DNA of 64,000 nt from Aurifilum marmelostoma (taxonomy: Eukaryota; Ascomycota; Sordariomycetes; Diaporthales; Cryphonectriaceae). Location: positions 558,001 through 622,000 of the forward strand of contig JAMXSV010000026.1 in assembly GCA_027559495.1 (NCBI GenBank), written 5' to 3'. This document shows positions 10,081 through 22,454 of the stretch, in pieces. The notes beneath the pieces are model-generated. The model had not been told where the DNA came from and ran no database searches. It saw nothing but the letters and a program-made list of their open reading frames with translations. The position numbers and the translations under genes are program-made. How positions within the stretch are numbered: the stretch's first letter is position 1; each line of letters opens with the position of its first letter.

Positions 10081-12440
10081 TTAAGTAAAGAAATTAGTTA
10101 ATTAGTTTAATTAGTACCTTATTTAAAGCTAATACTATATATATTATATTTATATTATAATAATTTAATTATATAATATAATTAAATTAAATTAAATTTA
10201 AAAGTAATAAATTAAATTTCTAAAAATATAAAATATATTAATATAAAAAGAAAATGTAAAAATAATAATAAAAATTAGCATAATATAATGTAAATTATAT
10301 AGTTTAGCCTAAAGAAACGGTAAAATATATTAGAAGTTAATACTTATATACTCAAAAATAAATATATTTAATTAATTATATAGAATAATTATAATATTTA
10401 TATAGAATAACTAAAACTAATTATAAACTACTATAGTTAATAAAAAGTATTAAGTTTAATTATAGTACTTTATAATTAATTACTAATTAATTAATAATTA
10501 TTTATTAGTTTTTAAGTTTATTATTAATAGCGCTTTAGTAGCTAGTATGAAAAGTAATTTATTAAGACTATTTAAATTATAATTCTAAGCAGATTAAGGT
10601 AATATAATAATAATAATATTCATTATATTAGAGTTATACGCAAGCTAAAAAGCAATTAGCTAGAATATAATAATAAGAACAAAGCTTATAAGCTATATAT
10701 TATAATATTAATATAATTAATATTACTACTATTAGTAATATAAAAGCAATAAAAGTATTATTTAGTAAAATTAATTTAAGTTAATTAAGTAAAATAAAAG
10801 TAAAAATAAAAGAGCTATTTATTAATAATATTATTATAAAGGATATTAAAATTAATAGCTAAATAAATAATATACCCTAAATAAAGAGTTTTATAAATAC
10901 TTAAATGTTATATCAATAGCTATAAAGTAAATATAAAGTAATAAACTTTAATAATTATTATTAGAAAAAGCTAAAGCTCTTTATAATTTAGCTTACTTAT
11001 CATTTAATAATTTCAAAAATATTATAGCTTAAGTAGTATAATTCTATTATTTAATTTATTTTTTATATAATTATTTAGAATAACAAATACTGCTAAAAAT
11101 ACTATAATATCTCTAAATACTTAATTAAAACTAGAGCTCTTTAAAATATTTCTTAAGCTGCTTATTTCTTTTAAGCTTTCTTTATACTTGAAATTTTATT
11201 TTAATATAATACTGCTACTCTTTTACTATAAGCAAATGCAATATATATTTGCTAAAAGAATAAGTACTTACTTATTATTATTTTAGAAAATATTAACTAT
11301 ACTCTAGCTATTAGGCTTATTATTAAATTAGCTTATTGCTTACTTATTAATCTTTAAAACTTTATAAATATCTTTTTCTTAGAAAAGGTTAAAAGCTTTC
11401 TTTATACTATTTATATAATCATTAAATCTAGCTTTAAAAAAGAAAGATTATAATATTAAGCTTATTATATACTATATTATAAAAGAAATATATATATTTT
11501 AATTTACTATTTATTATTTTATCTATTATTAAGCTAGATTATAGCTTATAATTTTATATAAATTACTAAATATTAAATAATATTTACTTACTTTTATTAT
11601 CTAATTTAAATTAAAGAATTATTAAAATATAATTTAGATTATTTATTTAAATAATATTCTAATTTATAGTTATACTTATTTTATATATAAATAATATCTT
11701 TACTTAGTCTTAATAGCCTTAAAGAAAGCTAGCTTATATATTAAGCTAAGAAATTATATATTACTTTAGAAATAAAATATTAAATTTAATATATTAAAGC
11801 TAAATAATATTAAATAAATAAAACTTTTTAAAAAATAGCATTTTTTAATATTATAAGCTAATCTAAAAAAGCATTTTGCTATTATTAATAATTATTATAC
11901 TTATTAATTTAATTAATTTAAAAATAAATTAAAATTAAATTAATATTTATTAATATTAATTAGAATTTTTATATTAATAAATATAAATTTTATTTTAAAT
12001 TAAAAAAAAGAATTATAATTAATAGCTTTTAAAAACTATTTTAGCTTAAAATAATTTAGAAAGATTATTTATTTATATTATTTATTTTTTTATTTTTTAA
12101 TATAAAAAATATTAAATAAAAAGTATTATTTAATATTTTTTACTTATATTTATAAAATATAATAAATAATATAATCTTATTATTGAAAGTATTTAAAAGC
12201 TTATAATTTAAATATTAAAACTTTATATTTTATAAAAAATCTAAATTAAAAAAATTATAGCTAATTTTATATTTAAAAAATATTAGCTTATATACTTATT
12301 ATATTTACTTATTTAAGTTTATAAAAATATTTTTTATTTTTTATATAAGCTTATTTTTATTATAGATATAGCCTGCCTGCTGCCTTAGATTCCCTCTATA
12401 GCCTAGAGAGAACCTAAGAGTTAGAATTAAAATATATAAC
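10081..12440. repeat. AT-rich RIP-degraded DNA, no gene
   Basis: Over 2.3 kb of TpA-dense sequence with no ORF and no recognisable domain on either strand. It lies between two pieces of the same LTR family (copies A and B), so it may be the interior of a second element or a nested insertion. Nothing in the sequence decides between them. Confidence 0.5.
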
Positions 12441-12444
12441 CCCG

Positions 12445-12625
12445 CCTTAGATAAAATTTCTGCCCTACTAGCCCTATCTGCTTATTCTATATTATAGCTC
12501 TTTAAGCTGTATCTTAACTACTCAGCCTATATCTGCCTAAGGATAGTGCCTATTAGTCTGTAGTAAATAGAATCCTAAAACCGCCTGCTTGCTATTCGCC
12601 TAACTGCCCTGCTGCTATTGTAACA
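12445..12625 (+). mobile_element. LTR fragment, second family (copy B)
   Basis: It matches the distal part of the solo LTR at 13001-13476, for example TGCTTATTCTATATTATAGC. It ends with TGTAACA at 12619-12625, the expected inverted partner of a TGTCACGG start. It keeps more C/G than copy C in this part. The 80 bases upstream are GC-richer but do not align with copy C. Confidence 0.6.
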
Positions 12626-13070
12626 GTTTTGCTTTATTATTAATTATTTAATATATATTTGAAGAAATAAAAAATTTACAAAATTCTAAATTTATAATAA
12701 AACTATTATAAATATAATAATTTTTAGTTAAAGTATATAAATAAATAAATTAATTATATTAATTCAAAGAAACTTTCTGCTTTTTATTTAAAAAAATATA
12801 TAAAATAATTTATAATTACTATTATTGCTATTTATTTAAGCTTATCTTTTAATTAGCAATTTAAATATAATTCTATAAAGCTTAATTTTAAAAAAGAAAA
12901 TAATATTATAAATATAGCTTGCTATTACTTTAAATTCTCTTTTTAGCTTAAAAAAGCTTTAAAGATTAAGATTAAATATATAAATATAATGGGCTGAGGT
13001 TGTCACGGTCGGACCCACTAGGAGCATTTAGTCGCCGTTACCGCTGCACTATGTACGCAAAAGACTAGGA

Positions 13071-13092
13071 TGTAAAGCCGAAAGGCTTTACA
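13071..13092 (+). repeat. Perfect 9-bp hairpin with GAAA loop in the solo LTR
   Basis: TGTAAAGCC and GGCTTTACA flank a GAAA tetraloop, a GNRA-type loop that would be stable in RNA. It lies in the little-mutated part of the LTR and may be a transcript feature. This is inferred from sequence only. Confidence 0.5.
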
Positions 13093-13174
13093 CTGCTCTC
13101 ACATATATAGCCAGGCAGGACAGGATAGCAGATCTGTAACAGAGGTTATACCTTAGCTATATAAGCCTAACTAG

Positions 13175-13197
13175 ATAACCTATAGCAGTTAGGTTAT
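13175..13197 (+). repeat. 8-bp inverted repeat in the solo LTR
   Basis: ATAACCTA (13175-13182) and TAGGTTAT (13190-13197) flank a 7-nt loop, just downstream of a TATATAA-like stretch near 13160. Copy A is too mutated to show whether it is conserved. Confidence 0.4.
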
Positions 13198-13476
13198 TAT
13201 ATACCTTTTAGCTTAGGCATCCTAAGTTATAGATAGCTAGTGCATCTAGCTAAAGGCAGCAGACGCTAGCTAGCCCTAAAGCCCTCTTAAGGTAGCCTCT
13301 TATAAAATCTTTGCGTTGCTAGCTCTATTTGCTTATTTTATATTATAGCTTTTTAAGCTATATCTTAACTATTTAGCTTATATTTATCTATAAATAGTGC
13401 TTATTAGTTTGTAACTTGATAGAACTCTAAACTGCTTGTTTGCTATTTATTTATTCTTTCTGCTACTACTATAATA

Positions 13477-14006
13477 AAATTAATTTATAAGCTTAAATGC
13501 TGTTATAAAAAAATAGTATAGATAATTATATCATTATTGCTTTTAATTTACATTCTAAACTGCAGTTAATAATTTCGCACATAATCTCTGCAATATCGCA
13601 TATGTATTATAATATTATGTTTTTATGCCTATCTATTAATGCCCCTGCGATGTAGTATATTTCGGCTATGCGGCCTCCGCACCAAGATCTCCATACCCAC
13701 AGGGTTACTACCCCTCCAGCTCATCGCATTGCTCACACGGCGACGTAATCCTACGGCATAACTCGACTGGGTATATAATTCATCGTATGACCCGAGCTGG
13801 GAAGTAGAACCCGGCTGGAAGCTGCGATCTCCACTCACGTTGTCAAGTTGTATGCCCTCCGTTCTCGAATCCATTCAAAGAGCCTGTGCGGTTCAGCGTC
13901 TGAGAACGTAGGCTCTGGAAGTGGTTGGGCTGACTCCAAAAACGTCCACTAATCATCACTTCGTTCCTTCAACAATCCGATCCGCAATATTTCCATCGGA
14001 GACGCG
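13477..14006. other. AT/GC compositional boundary and sulfatase upstream region
   Basis: AT-rich repeat DNA gives way to ordinary composition within about 100 bases near 13620-13660. The following 350 bases contain no supported gene and presumably hold the promoter of the arylsulfatase. I see no clear TATA element. Confidence 0.6.
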
Positions 14007-16359
14007 ATGAACCGCATAAAACTCGGCGGGGTTTGCTCGCAGCCGGCTCGCTCTTGGCATTGGATAACCTCCCTCTCTATCTTGCTGACCAGCACAGTCT
14101 GGGCCTTTGAGCAGTTGCAACACTCTATTACCCAGAGTACCAACACCAGTAGCAAACCCAATATCCTCTTCATCCTCACTGATGACCAGGATGTTCACAT
14201 GGACTCCCTTTCTTATATGCCATTTTTACAGCAGTACCTGATAGAGCAAGGTACAACATACACACAGCACTATTGCACTGTCTCGCTATGCTGCCCTTCA
14301 CGGGTCAACATGTGGACTGGTCTGGCCGCACACAACACCAATGTCACAAACCTTAGCCCACCCTACGGTGAGAACCCCATTCTTGGACTCTCGCGTATCG
14401 ACTAACTAATTATCCCGCTAGGTGGCTACCCAGTCTTTGCGGCTAACGGATTCAATGAGGCATATATCCCTATCTGGTTGCAGGAGGCTGGGTATAGTAC
14501 GTACTACGTGGTATGTAACTCACTTTTCTTGGTTCTTGTGTCTGCCCTTGAAAGTCAATGTTACTGGGAAGACGAGACTGAGGATATTTCCGAATTTCGT
14601 AGGGCAAGCTCATGAACTCACAAAGCGTAAACAACTACAATGCCCCGTTCGCCAAGGGCTGGACAGGCTCGGACTTCTTGCTAGACCCTTTCACATACCA
14701 GTACTACAACGCAACATTTCAACGGAATCACGAGCCTCCAATTAACCACGCTGGCGAGTACTCTACCGATTTAGTGTCGAACAAATCTCTGAGATTCTTG
14801 GACGAATGGGCAGCCAAGGATGACGGTACCCCTTTTTTCCTCACAGCTGCCCCTACTGCCCCCCATAGCGATGTAATTATAGGTGGTTACTGGCTAAATT
14901 CTAGTAAGTTTTCATTCTGGCCACTTCAGCTCAGTCCATAACCTACCATGCGTGTCTTCGGCACTCCGCTTGCAGCGCACTCGTCACTGCTCGGACACTG
15001 ACGTGCTTCAAACTACTGTGGGTGCTAATCGAGAGCCTTGTAGCCTATTATGTGGAGGAGTCGTCTACACAGTCGCCTCCGGTCCCGGCTTTGAGGCATG
15101 CGAATATGTTCCCTGATGCTATAGTCCCGCGGACTCCAAGTTTCAATCCCGACCAGGTGAGTTCGACTTCTTAAGATTCACACCGTTGTCTATTGTTTTC
15201 ACGGCTGACAGAGCCACCAAGCCGAACGGTGTGGCCTGGATTAGAAATTTGACGCAACAGAATACCACAGTTGTCGATTACAACGACAGTTGGTACCGAA
15301 ACAGGCTGCGGACTTTGCAGTCCGTGGACGAGATGATTGAGACCTTGATCAACAAAATTTCGGACCTAGGGGCTCTGAACAACACATACATCTTCTACTC
15401 AACGGACAATGGCTATCATATCGGCCAGCATCGCCTGCAGCCCAGTAAACAATGTCAGTATAAGGAGGACGTTAACATTCCCCTTATAATACGAGGCCCT
15501 GGTGTTGCCAAAAATACCACCACAGATCTCGTCTCTTCGCATACCGATATAGCGCCTACATTTCTGCAGCTTGCAGGCGCTCGATTGCCCGACAATTTTG
15601 ACGGCAGCCCAATGATGATCTCCGCAGCGGACGTCGCCTATGCTGAGGGCGATCGAAAAGGTGATGAGCTCGTCAACACCGAGATGTGGGGCATAATTAT
15701 TCCAGAGGGCGAGTATGACCAATTCGAATATACAGATCATACATATAGGGCCATGAGAATTGTGGGAAGTGGTTACCATTACTTATACTCAGTCTGGTGT
15801 ACCAATGAGCATGAATTATATGACCTTATAGTATGTTGATATCTCCTTTCTCTTGCCGAGGTGATCGGTACTTCCAGTCGCCTAGGTACTAATAAAGCTT
15901 TGCGCGCAGAACGACCCATATGAAACAAACAACCTATACTATCTACCACAGAACGAAACGACCCTCAGCATATGCTACAATGGCACCAGCTTCTCAGCAG
16001 CCTCGGCAACCTACACGTCAGACCTCACCACATTTCTCACTGCTACTGCGTCTGCCACCGGGTCCAATAGTAGTAGCAGCACAGGCAACTTCTCCTGCGA
16101 GGTTACACTCGACCGGCTGCTGCCTCGTCTTGATGCTCTAGAACTTGTTCTAAAGACTTGCAAGGGGAGCAGCTGTCGCAATCCTTGGATTGTTCTTCAC
16201 CCAGAGGAGAACGTCCGGAGCCTATTAGATGCCCTGAATCCAGAGTACGATGATTTCTATGAGGTGCAGCAGAACAAAGTTCACTTCGATGCTTGTCTTG
16301 CTGGGTATCTGATCAGCAACGAATTGCCTGTCAATGTGATTCCTTATAATCTAGACTAA
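14007..16359 (+). CDS. Secreted arylsulfatase (type I sulfatase)
   Basis: Hydrolyses sulfate esters, probably outside the cell or in the wall, in sulfur scavenging. Six exons fit by phase: 14007-14367, 14422-14510, 14603-14903, 15044-15156, 15222-15830, 15910-16359, giving 640 residues, about the family length. An N-terminal hydrophobic stretch (about 18-34) suggests a signal peptide. NILFILTDDQD (52-62) supplies metal-binding Asp residues. C95-C96-P97-S98-R99 is the C-x-P-S-R motif whose first Cys becomes formylglycine. STDNGYHIGQHR in exon 5 is the second metal-binding block. A Ser/Thr-rich tail region and paired Cys follow. All introns have GT/AG ends and exon joins restore family sequence such as PPYGGYP and FNPDQPNG. 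The gene looks intact. It stands alone beside the transposon block and a gene desert. The family is clear; the substrate is unknown. Confidence 0.9.
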
Positions 16360-19300
16360 GGTTATCACGGATCGATGGTGCTAGGAAGGTACAGTATAAA
16401 TCCACATGAACGCTTCTTGTTACAGGTGGCGACAAGTACTTAATTATCGAGTTCGGCTGCGGGAAAATCTCAATATTGTTCATGCTGTCCTTCCCATCTT
16501 GGCCGTAACCGTTTAGGGAGAATACATCGATACATAAACCACTACCGTCATGTTTAGCACAGGCCTTATTCAAGAGATGATTATATGATTCTCGACTGTC
16601 TTTGCTTAGCCGTGGTAGGGTGTGCGATGACATGCGGGTTGCTGAGACGAAGCGTCACCTTACCAAGTAATCAGCGACCGTCTACGAGCAGCTATAACAT
16701 GATTGGATTGGTATTACAATATGAGCGACACTGACTTTCCTTGATGAGATTTTGATTGACACCGTGCCTCTTTTCAAATCCGCCCCAGTTACAATACTGT
16801 AGCCGAGTCCTTACCCAAGGAAATTTGCGCCTTATTGACTCTCGAACCACCCCTTTCCATTTCTCGAGAGCTTTTCTTTACGAAATACCACAAGTATAGA
16901 ATTGTCCGATAGAGTTGTAATAGTGATGATTAGGATTTCTTACTGATCTTAGGATAAAAAGTACATTAGCTCCAAATACAATAACGATGTATCGCCTGGG
17001 TTGACGCTGGATCAAGCTCGCGGAGCGCACACACGCAAAAACAACTAGATGAATAAAACGAAAACCGGTGATTCGGGATTTCGTGTACAATTTAACCATA
17101 CGAGGATAATACCTCAACCGGCGGATTCCACCATGCGCATTGCTGGCGTAGCGTAGGCCGAGCGAGGATTCGCAGAATTGGAGCGACTGTAGACGCTGCG
17201 AAATAACTCCTGATCATCTAATACTTTGCTGCCTTCCCGAAATGCAACAAAAGTAGAGCTAATAAAATAGTTAGTCTTCGTTAAGGCGCCATGCCAGTAA
17301 GATCCATTGCAATCCGTGTCACTCGCCATCTCAGTTCCAAAACTCACAATGTCTACCGTGAATAATCAAACTCAACACGGTCTGGGACAATGCCAATATT
17401 GACTCCATTTTTCTTGGTGTAACGAAGACTTAGAGCGTACCCCCCCCCCCCCCGAAAGGCTCTGCTTGGTCTGAGTAATATTTATGCCACTGGGTTATCT
17501 AGGAGGGCTCGGTGTGATTTTGCGCGAACATCTGAATGTTTCTCAAGAATTGAGTGACAAGTCGCGAAGCAGTCCTATGAATCAGAGTCAGAGAGATGAC
17601 CATATTCCCAGACCCCAAAGACCCTAATGGTTCTTTGTGATCTTAATCCACACGTGAAACCAGATCCGCTATAGAATATACTAGGAACGCGTGGATATCC
17701 TATGGGATGATCCAACGGATTGCTCGCGCTGAATGCTCTTCAAGCTTCCAGTACGAGGATGAATTTTACTTGGTATACCCTGTGACAAAGATTCTTTGCC
17801 GTCATCTAGAGCACGGAGATCTGTTCCATCCAGCTCTCCTTGCCGTTCGACGACCAGGTGTCGGAGAGGGCGAGGGTAGGCCCGGTCTCAGTCTGGCCCA
17901 GCAGGTCCGCGTCGCACAATATTTTGTAGAGCTGGCCGATGCTACAGACTAATGGAGTTCCCTGGGAGAAAGTAATCATTGATTCGCTTCATGTTGCCGC
18001 GGTATTGCGTCCTTAAGCTGTTGGACCTAGGATTAGGCGACAGAATCTAGGCAGATCAAAGACAATATCGATGCAGTTTTATTATCTCTTCCTCAAGACG
18101 ATGTTTCCGTCCTATACTCAATCGAGTGTTGATGTTGGATGACAGCGATCAAAATTATTGGCTCGAATACTTTCCTGCCAATCTACACCCCATCGAGCTG
18201 AGCTCTTACTGAACTGATTTCCAGCAAGACATGAGACTGCTCGTTGGCGATACAGGGCCGTCTTTCCCTCGAAAAATACCCACTGCTAATGCAGATTTTT
18301 AAACAATACCCCTTTTGTTCACTCGATGCATTTCCCCCACATCATTTGCGTGGTCAACAATTATAAAGGGTATCTATTAGTCCAGATTGTGCGAGTGCAA
18401 TGATGACTTTTTAGCTATTTCGAGGCGCGGAAAAGGTCAGCTGTGACTAACGGGGTTTTTCTGAACAATAGATTTTTTTCAATGCATGAGATTTCCACAT
18501 CCATACGATAGCGCTTTTGAACAAGAGCATCAGTAACATATAGTCATATAACCAGAACGCATATGATGGGGGTTCGAGGAATGCCCAGGGAGAATGAGCA
18601 AAAGACGAGAGCATTTTCATCCGGAATCTTCCAATATTGAAAGAAACTTCCCCGGTTTGTCTAGACCGCCAAGACTATCATTGATAACCCTTAAGCGCGA
18701 GAACCAGTATCATGGCAGATTGACGGATTGCTCAAAGTAACAAGACAATGAGGCCTTCCCTGTTCTCCTCGCAAAGCTGCGGATGCGCGGCAATCCTAAG
18801 ACGAACGAAAGCTACCAACAAGGCTGCCTGAGCGGTAGGGAGGGATGGAAAATCCAAGAACACCTGGAGCACTGCCCTCTACATACTCATGACTCAACCC
18901 TTGTCGGACAAATGGCGCAAGATGATGAGTAATTAGTAAAAGATAATCGGGAATGCTGCTTGGCTTGTAGGGAATATAATCATTGCCACATAAAAGGCGC
19001 TTATTCCGTGAAACACACCAACCACAAAGAAGTGTTCCCATACAACAGGGAAGAAACTGCGCGTGGCGGATATCAAGACAATGGTGATTGATGCCAGTGG
19101 ATACATGTAACCCTTTCATGTGCTGCGACGAGAAGACTTGTTCGGAACTACAACCTCAGGCTTGGCTAACCGACCAAGCCACCATAAATAATGTTCCGAG
19201 CACCTTGCCGCAAGCAAGGAAGTGACACATGACTTTTCTTTTGTAATATCAACGTGAGTTGATCAGAGTCTAGGCGAGTCTTAAGCGAGTAATGGGTTAG

Positions 19301-22300
19301 TCTAGCTGCAAACATGAAGCGCCCGGCACGGCTGGGGTTGGTGAGATACCTGTTCTTCTAGTAATTTGTCCAGGAGACCCTTTAACTTGCTCGAGAATAG
19401 GCATGGGAGTTGAAAGAAGTACCAACGGTCGGTTATGTGGAAGTTGGTGCACTTATACCAACTTACATGCCATAAGACCCGAAACACGGTGGCATCATTT
19501 GCAGTGTGTCTGAAGAGGTCAATATTATTCTGAGCTCTCAACTTAGTTCGTGCCTTGATGCATTTGATAATGGAGTGATAGAACGAGGTGTTTCGAACGG
19601 GAGTTTCGAGCCCATACTTGACAAAGAGAAGGCATAGTCTTCCTGCATTGAATATAGTAAGGATGATCAGTGATAATAGATGACCCAGGACAGGTAATGA
19701 GGAATTTCTTGGTCATTGCGAACTGTTTTTCATTTTATTCAAAATCAGCCAAACATTGTCCTCCGTGCGGATCCTCCGGCTTGTACATATACGATGGCTT
19801 GAGAAGGCAGGCAACAAATACTTCTTTCCACTTCATTATCCTCGTAGCATGCGCAGGCACCCGTGCTAGACCCTATGCTCGCTGGAATATCAGACGCGGA
19901 GATAATCGAGAACCGACTTTCCTAGTTCCACAACCCCGGATGGGCTGAACTTCCCTCTGCATAACGGAATATTCCAGGAGTGGGTGCCACTATTGCCACT
20001 CCCACAGAGCTAGTCCTCGTAATAATGTCTGGGATGAAGGACGGAGTGGGATGGAGCTCCTCACGCGATGCCTAATCTATCGACCGAAGATTTCATAGCA
20101 GGATCAGTCAAGGCAGTCTCTTGAATGTCAAAACAAGTGCTCGGATCCGCATGGTTTGTGTGCGTCACATATGGAATCATTACCTCCTCAACTCAAGCTT
20201 TCGTCGTAATTCAAGTATTTCGAGATGCTATCTTGTTTCTTCTGAAAAGTCCCGTGTTTTATCCCTGAAACACGATGACCAGGGCGACGGGAGGATCATG
20301 CTGGGGAGTGGTACCCTGATCGATTCGGAATTTGATACCGCGGCGTTCATTCCTCAAACATAGAATATTACCACGGATTCTCTTTGTCGTTCGGGAGGCT
20401 TATTTATGCAAACTGTGAGTGAGGACGAGAGACATATTCACCCATTCTGCATCACCAGAGCAGTCTTGACTCACTGATAAGAATGATCTCGTGAAGTCAG
20501 CCACCGTGGTCTCAACCCGACTGTGCTTGGCGTGTTCTCGCTAAATCGATTATCTAATTACCATTACAACACCCACGGCCACAGCACAGGCACGTATGGA
20601 ACTACCGAGTTCACGATCGAAGCTGATCAAAGAAGCTACGGCCTTTTTTGTCATAAACGAGGGTTTAGACCCTTTGCAAGATAAGCTCGACCGCTAACCT
20701 CCATTCTCTAATTAAGTGCAAAGCAGCCCGGAATTTCTGGCCAACGAACTTGTCCCCCGCACGTCATTTGTCAAGTGACGGTATCATCGTGCACTCAACG
20801 CAGCGCTCTGATTCTCATGGCGAGGCGTTAGTGTCGCTTCTACCTGTGGTCATCCCCCAGATTTCGAGATGACGATTAGAGCCTAGTGATCAATACTATT
20901 TCCTGACTTCCATGGAGACTGCAGACTGAGAAATAACGTAATTAGGCGCTATTACTGCTACTTGTATACATGCAAGTCAACCCTCCGGTGGATTGTCGAG
21001 GGCATACTAATTGTGTAGAACCTTGAAGCGATTACAACGGGTCAAAGCGCGCCTGGTCACAGTGCATCTGCAAAAAGCTGCAGGTCTGCGGGGAGCGGGC
21101 TCAAAAGTACACATGCCTCCGAGGTCCAGAGGCCTTGGAGTGCTTCGGGTGGATATCAGACGAGGTCGATAATATTCCCGTGTGATTCAATGGAAACACT
21201 TGCAGGGGGCGACATGTATGTACTACTGCAGCTACCGTAGCATGCAGAACACGCGTGCAACCCCCACGCAAAGTCCTGGAGGAAAAAGGCACGGTAGCCT
21301 GCCATGGGCATGCGGCAGTGACGCATGGCTTGTTTGGGACCTTTTATCGGTCCCACACTCGGCCTTGTTGACCTTCCCCTTCCGCCGAACTGGCTCGTCA
21401 CGAGTGAGGTCGTTTATTCTGTCTCCAACTGCAGCTGTTGAACGCCCAGATACACATATGACCAATCAATCCCGGTGGATTTGAAGTCTTTGATAGATCA
21501 CAAATCTGAAGGCACGATAACGTAGTGGTATCAGGGTGAACATCTCCCGCTTTTTGCCCTTTCTACCCCCCCTCCCCAAACACCCCACCTCCTCCCAGAA
21601 TCGCCGCGTGTACTTTGTACGGGATTCAGGGACTACCTTTAGACTATTGTATGTCGGCGCGAATACTCCAGGGTACTCCTCTTCAGTCGCTGGGGCGTTT
21701 GTAGAGCAACGGTGGCTCGTGAGGTCTAGAATGAGCTGCTTCAAGTTTCTCTACTGGGTGATTCGGGTCCCACTTTGCATCAAGAAGACGCAATCCTCTT
21801 AATGCACACGAAAGTGCAAAAAGTGTTGTGGTCTTGGTTCGTGCATGAAGGGGACTGTGATGGTGCGGCACCTCACGGGTGTAGAACAGGGAACAAAGGA
21901 ATTACAGGATCCCGGCAACATGAAGAAAGTGTGGCACAGCTACTGCACTTCTCGTTTCTGCCTCTCTCGACTCCCTTCCACGTGTCTACTGTGTACTGAC
22001 GCCGCGAAATTACCCTAGCATGCAACTACGAGTATGTGATAATTAGTACGTAGTGTGCTAAGCCAGTTCTGGGGCCGACCACGAATTCCTCCCAGCCACC
22101 TCGGATCAATCGCTGGTTTCGGGACAAAGTTTGGGCTCCATCAACTTGTCTCCATCGTCCACCCTGCTTGTCAATGGCTTCTTCACCCCACATGTGTACC
22201 AGAAGTCGAGCTGCTAGCGATCTCTCACGGGTGGACTCTTTCGTGCCTTGCAGATGTTACCCCCTTACCCAACAGATGTTCGGCCCTTGCCACCATCAAC

Positions 22301-22454
22301 GTGCCATTCCCCCCCCCATCATCTGAACCAAGTCGGATGTCGGGTATCGGCGCATGGATTTATGACCACGAGAAGAGTGGGGATGAAGGCCCCTTACTAT
22401 CTGGTCAAGAAGCAGATGGAATGTCCACGTCTCCTCTTGCCTCCCTCCAGGTAA
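16360..22454. other. Gene desert, about 6 kb
   Basis: Composition is normal but no ORF shows a recognisable family, convincing splice structure or codon bias. Short random-looking ORFs occur on both strands. The one at 17707-17952 (81 codons, plus strand) has a protein-like middle (LFHPALLAVRRPG, then LSLAQQVRVAQYFVELAD) and could be an exon or relic, but I cannot place it. A poly-C run lies at 17440-17453. Confidence 0.6.
17440..17453 (+). repeat. Poly-C tract (14 C)
   Basis: An uninterrupted run of 14 C. The complementary poly-G could form a G-quadruplex, and the run is prone to length error in sequencing. Confidence 0.9.

Larger units (their letters stand above)
13001..13476 (+). mobile_element. 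Solo LTR, second family (copy C)
   Basis: It begins with TGTCACGGTC at 13001 and ends at the position equivalent to TGTAACA in copy B (here TATAATA, 13470-13476), about 476 bp in all. The first 280 bases are almost unmutated and the rest is increasingly A/T-converted. No internal coding region adjoins it, so it looks like a solo LTR left by recombination. No clear target duplication is visible. It sits at the border between AT-rich and normal DNA. Confidence 0.7.

Noticed and set aside
1..13500. CRISPR array or tandem array in the AT-rich region
   Set aside because: Repeated motifs there are dispersed LTR pieces and RIP-generated low complexity; no regular repeat-spacer spacing exists and the organism is a eukaryote.
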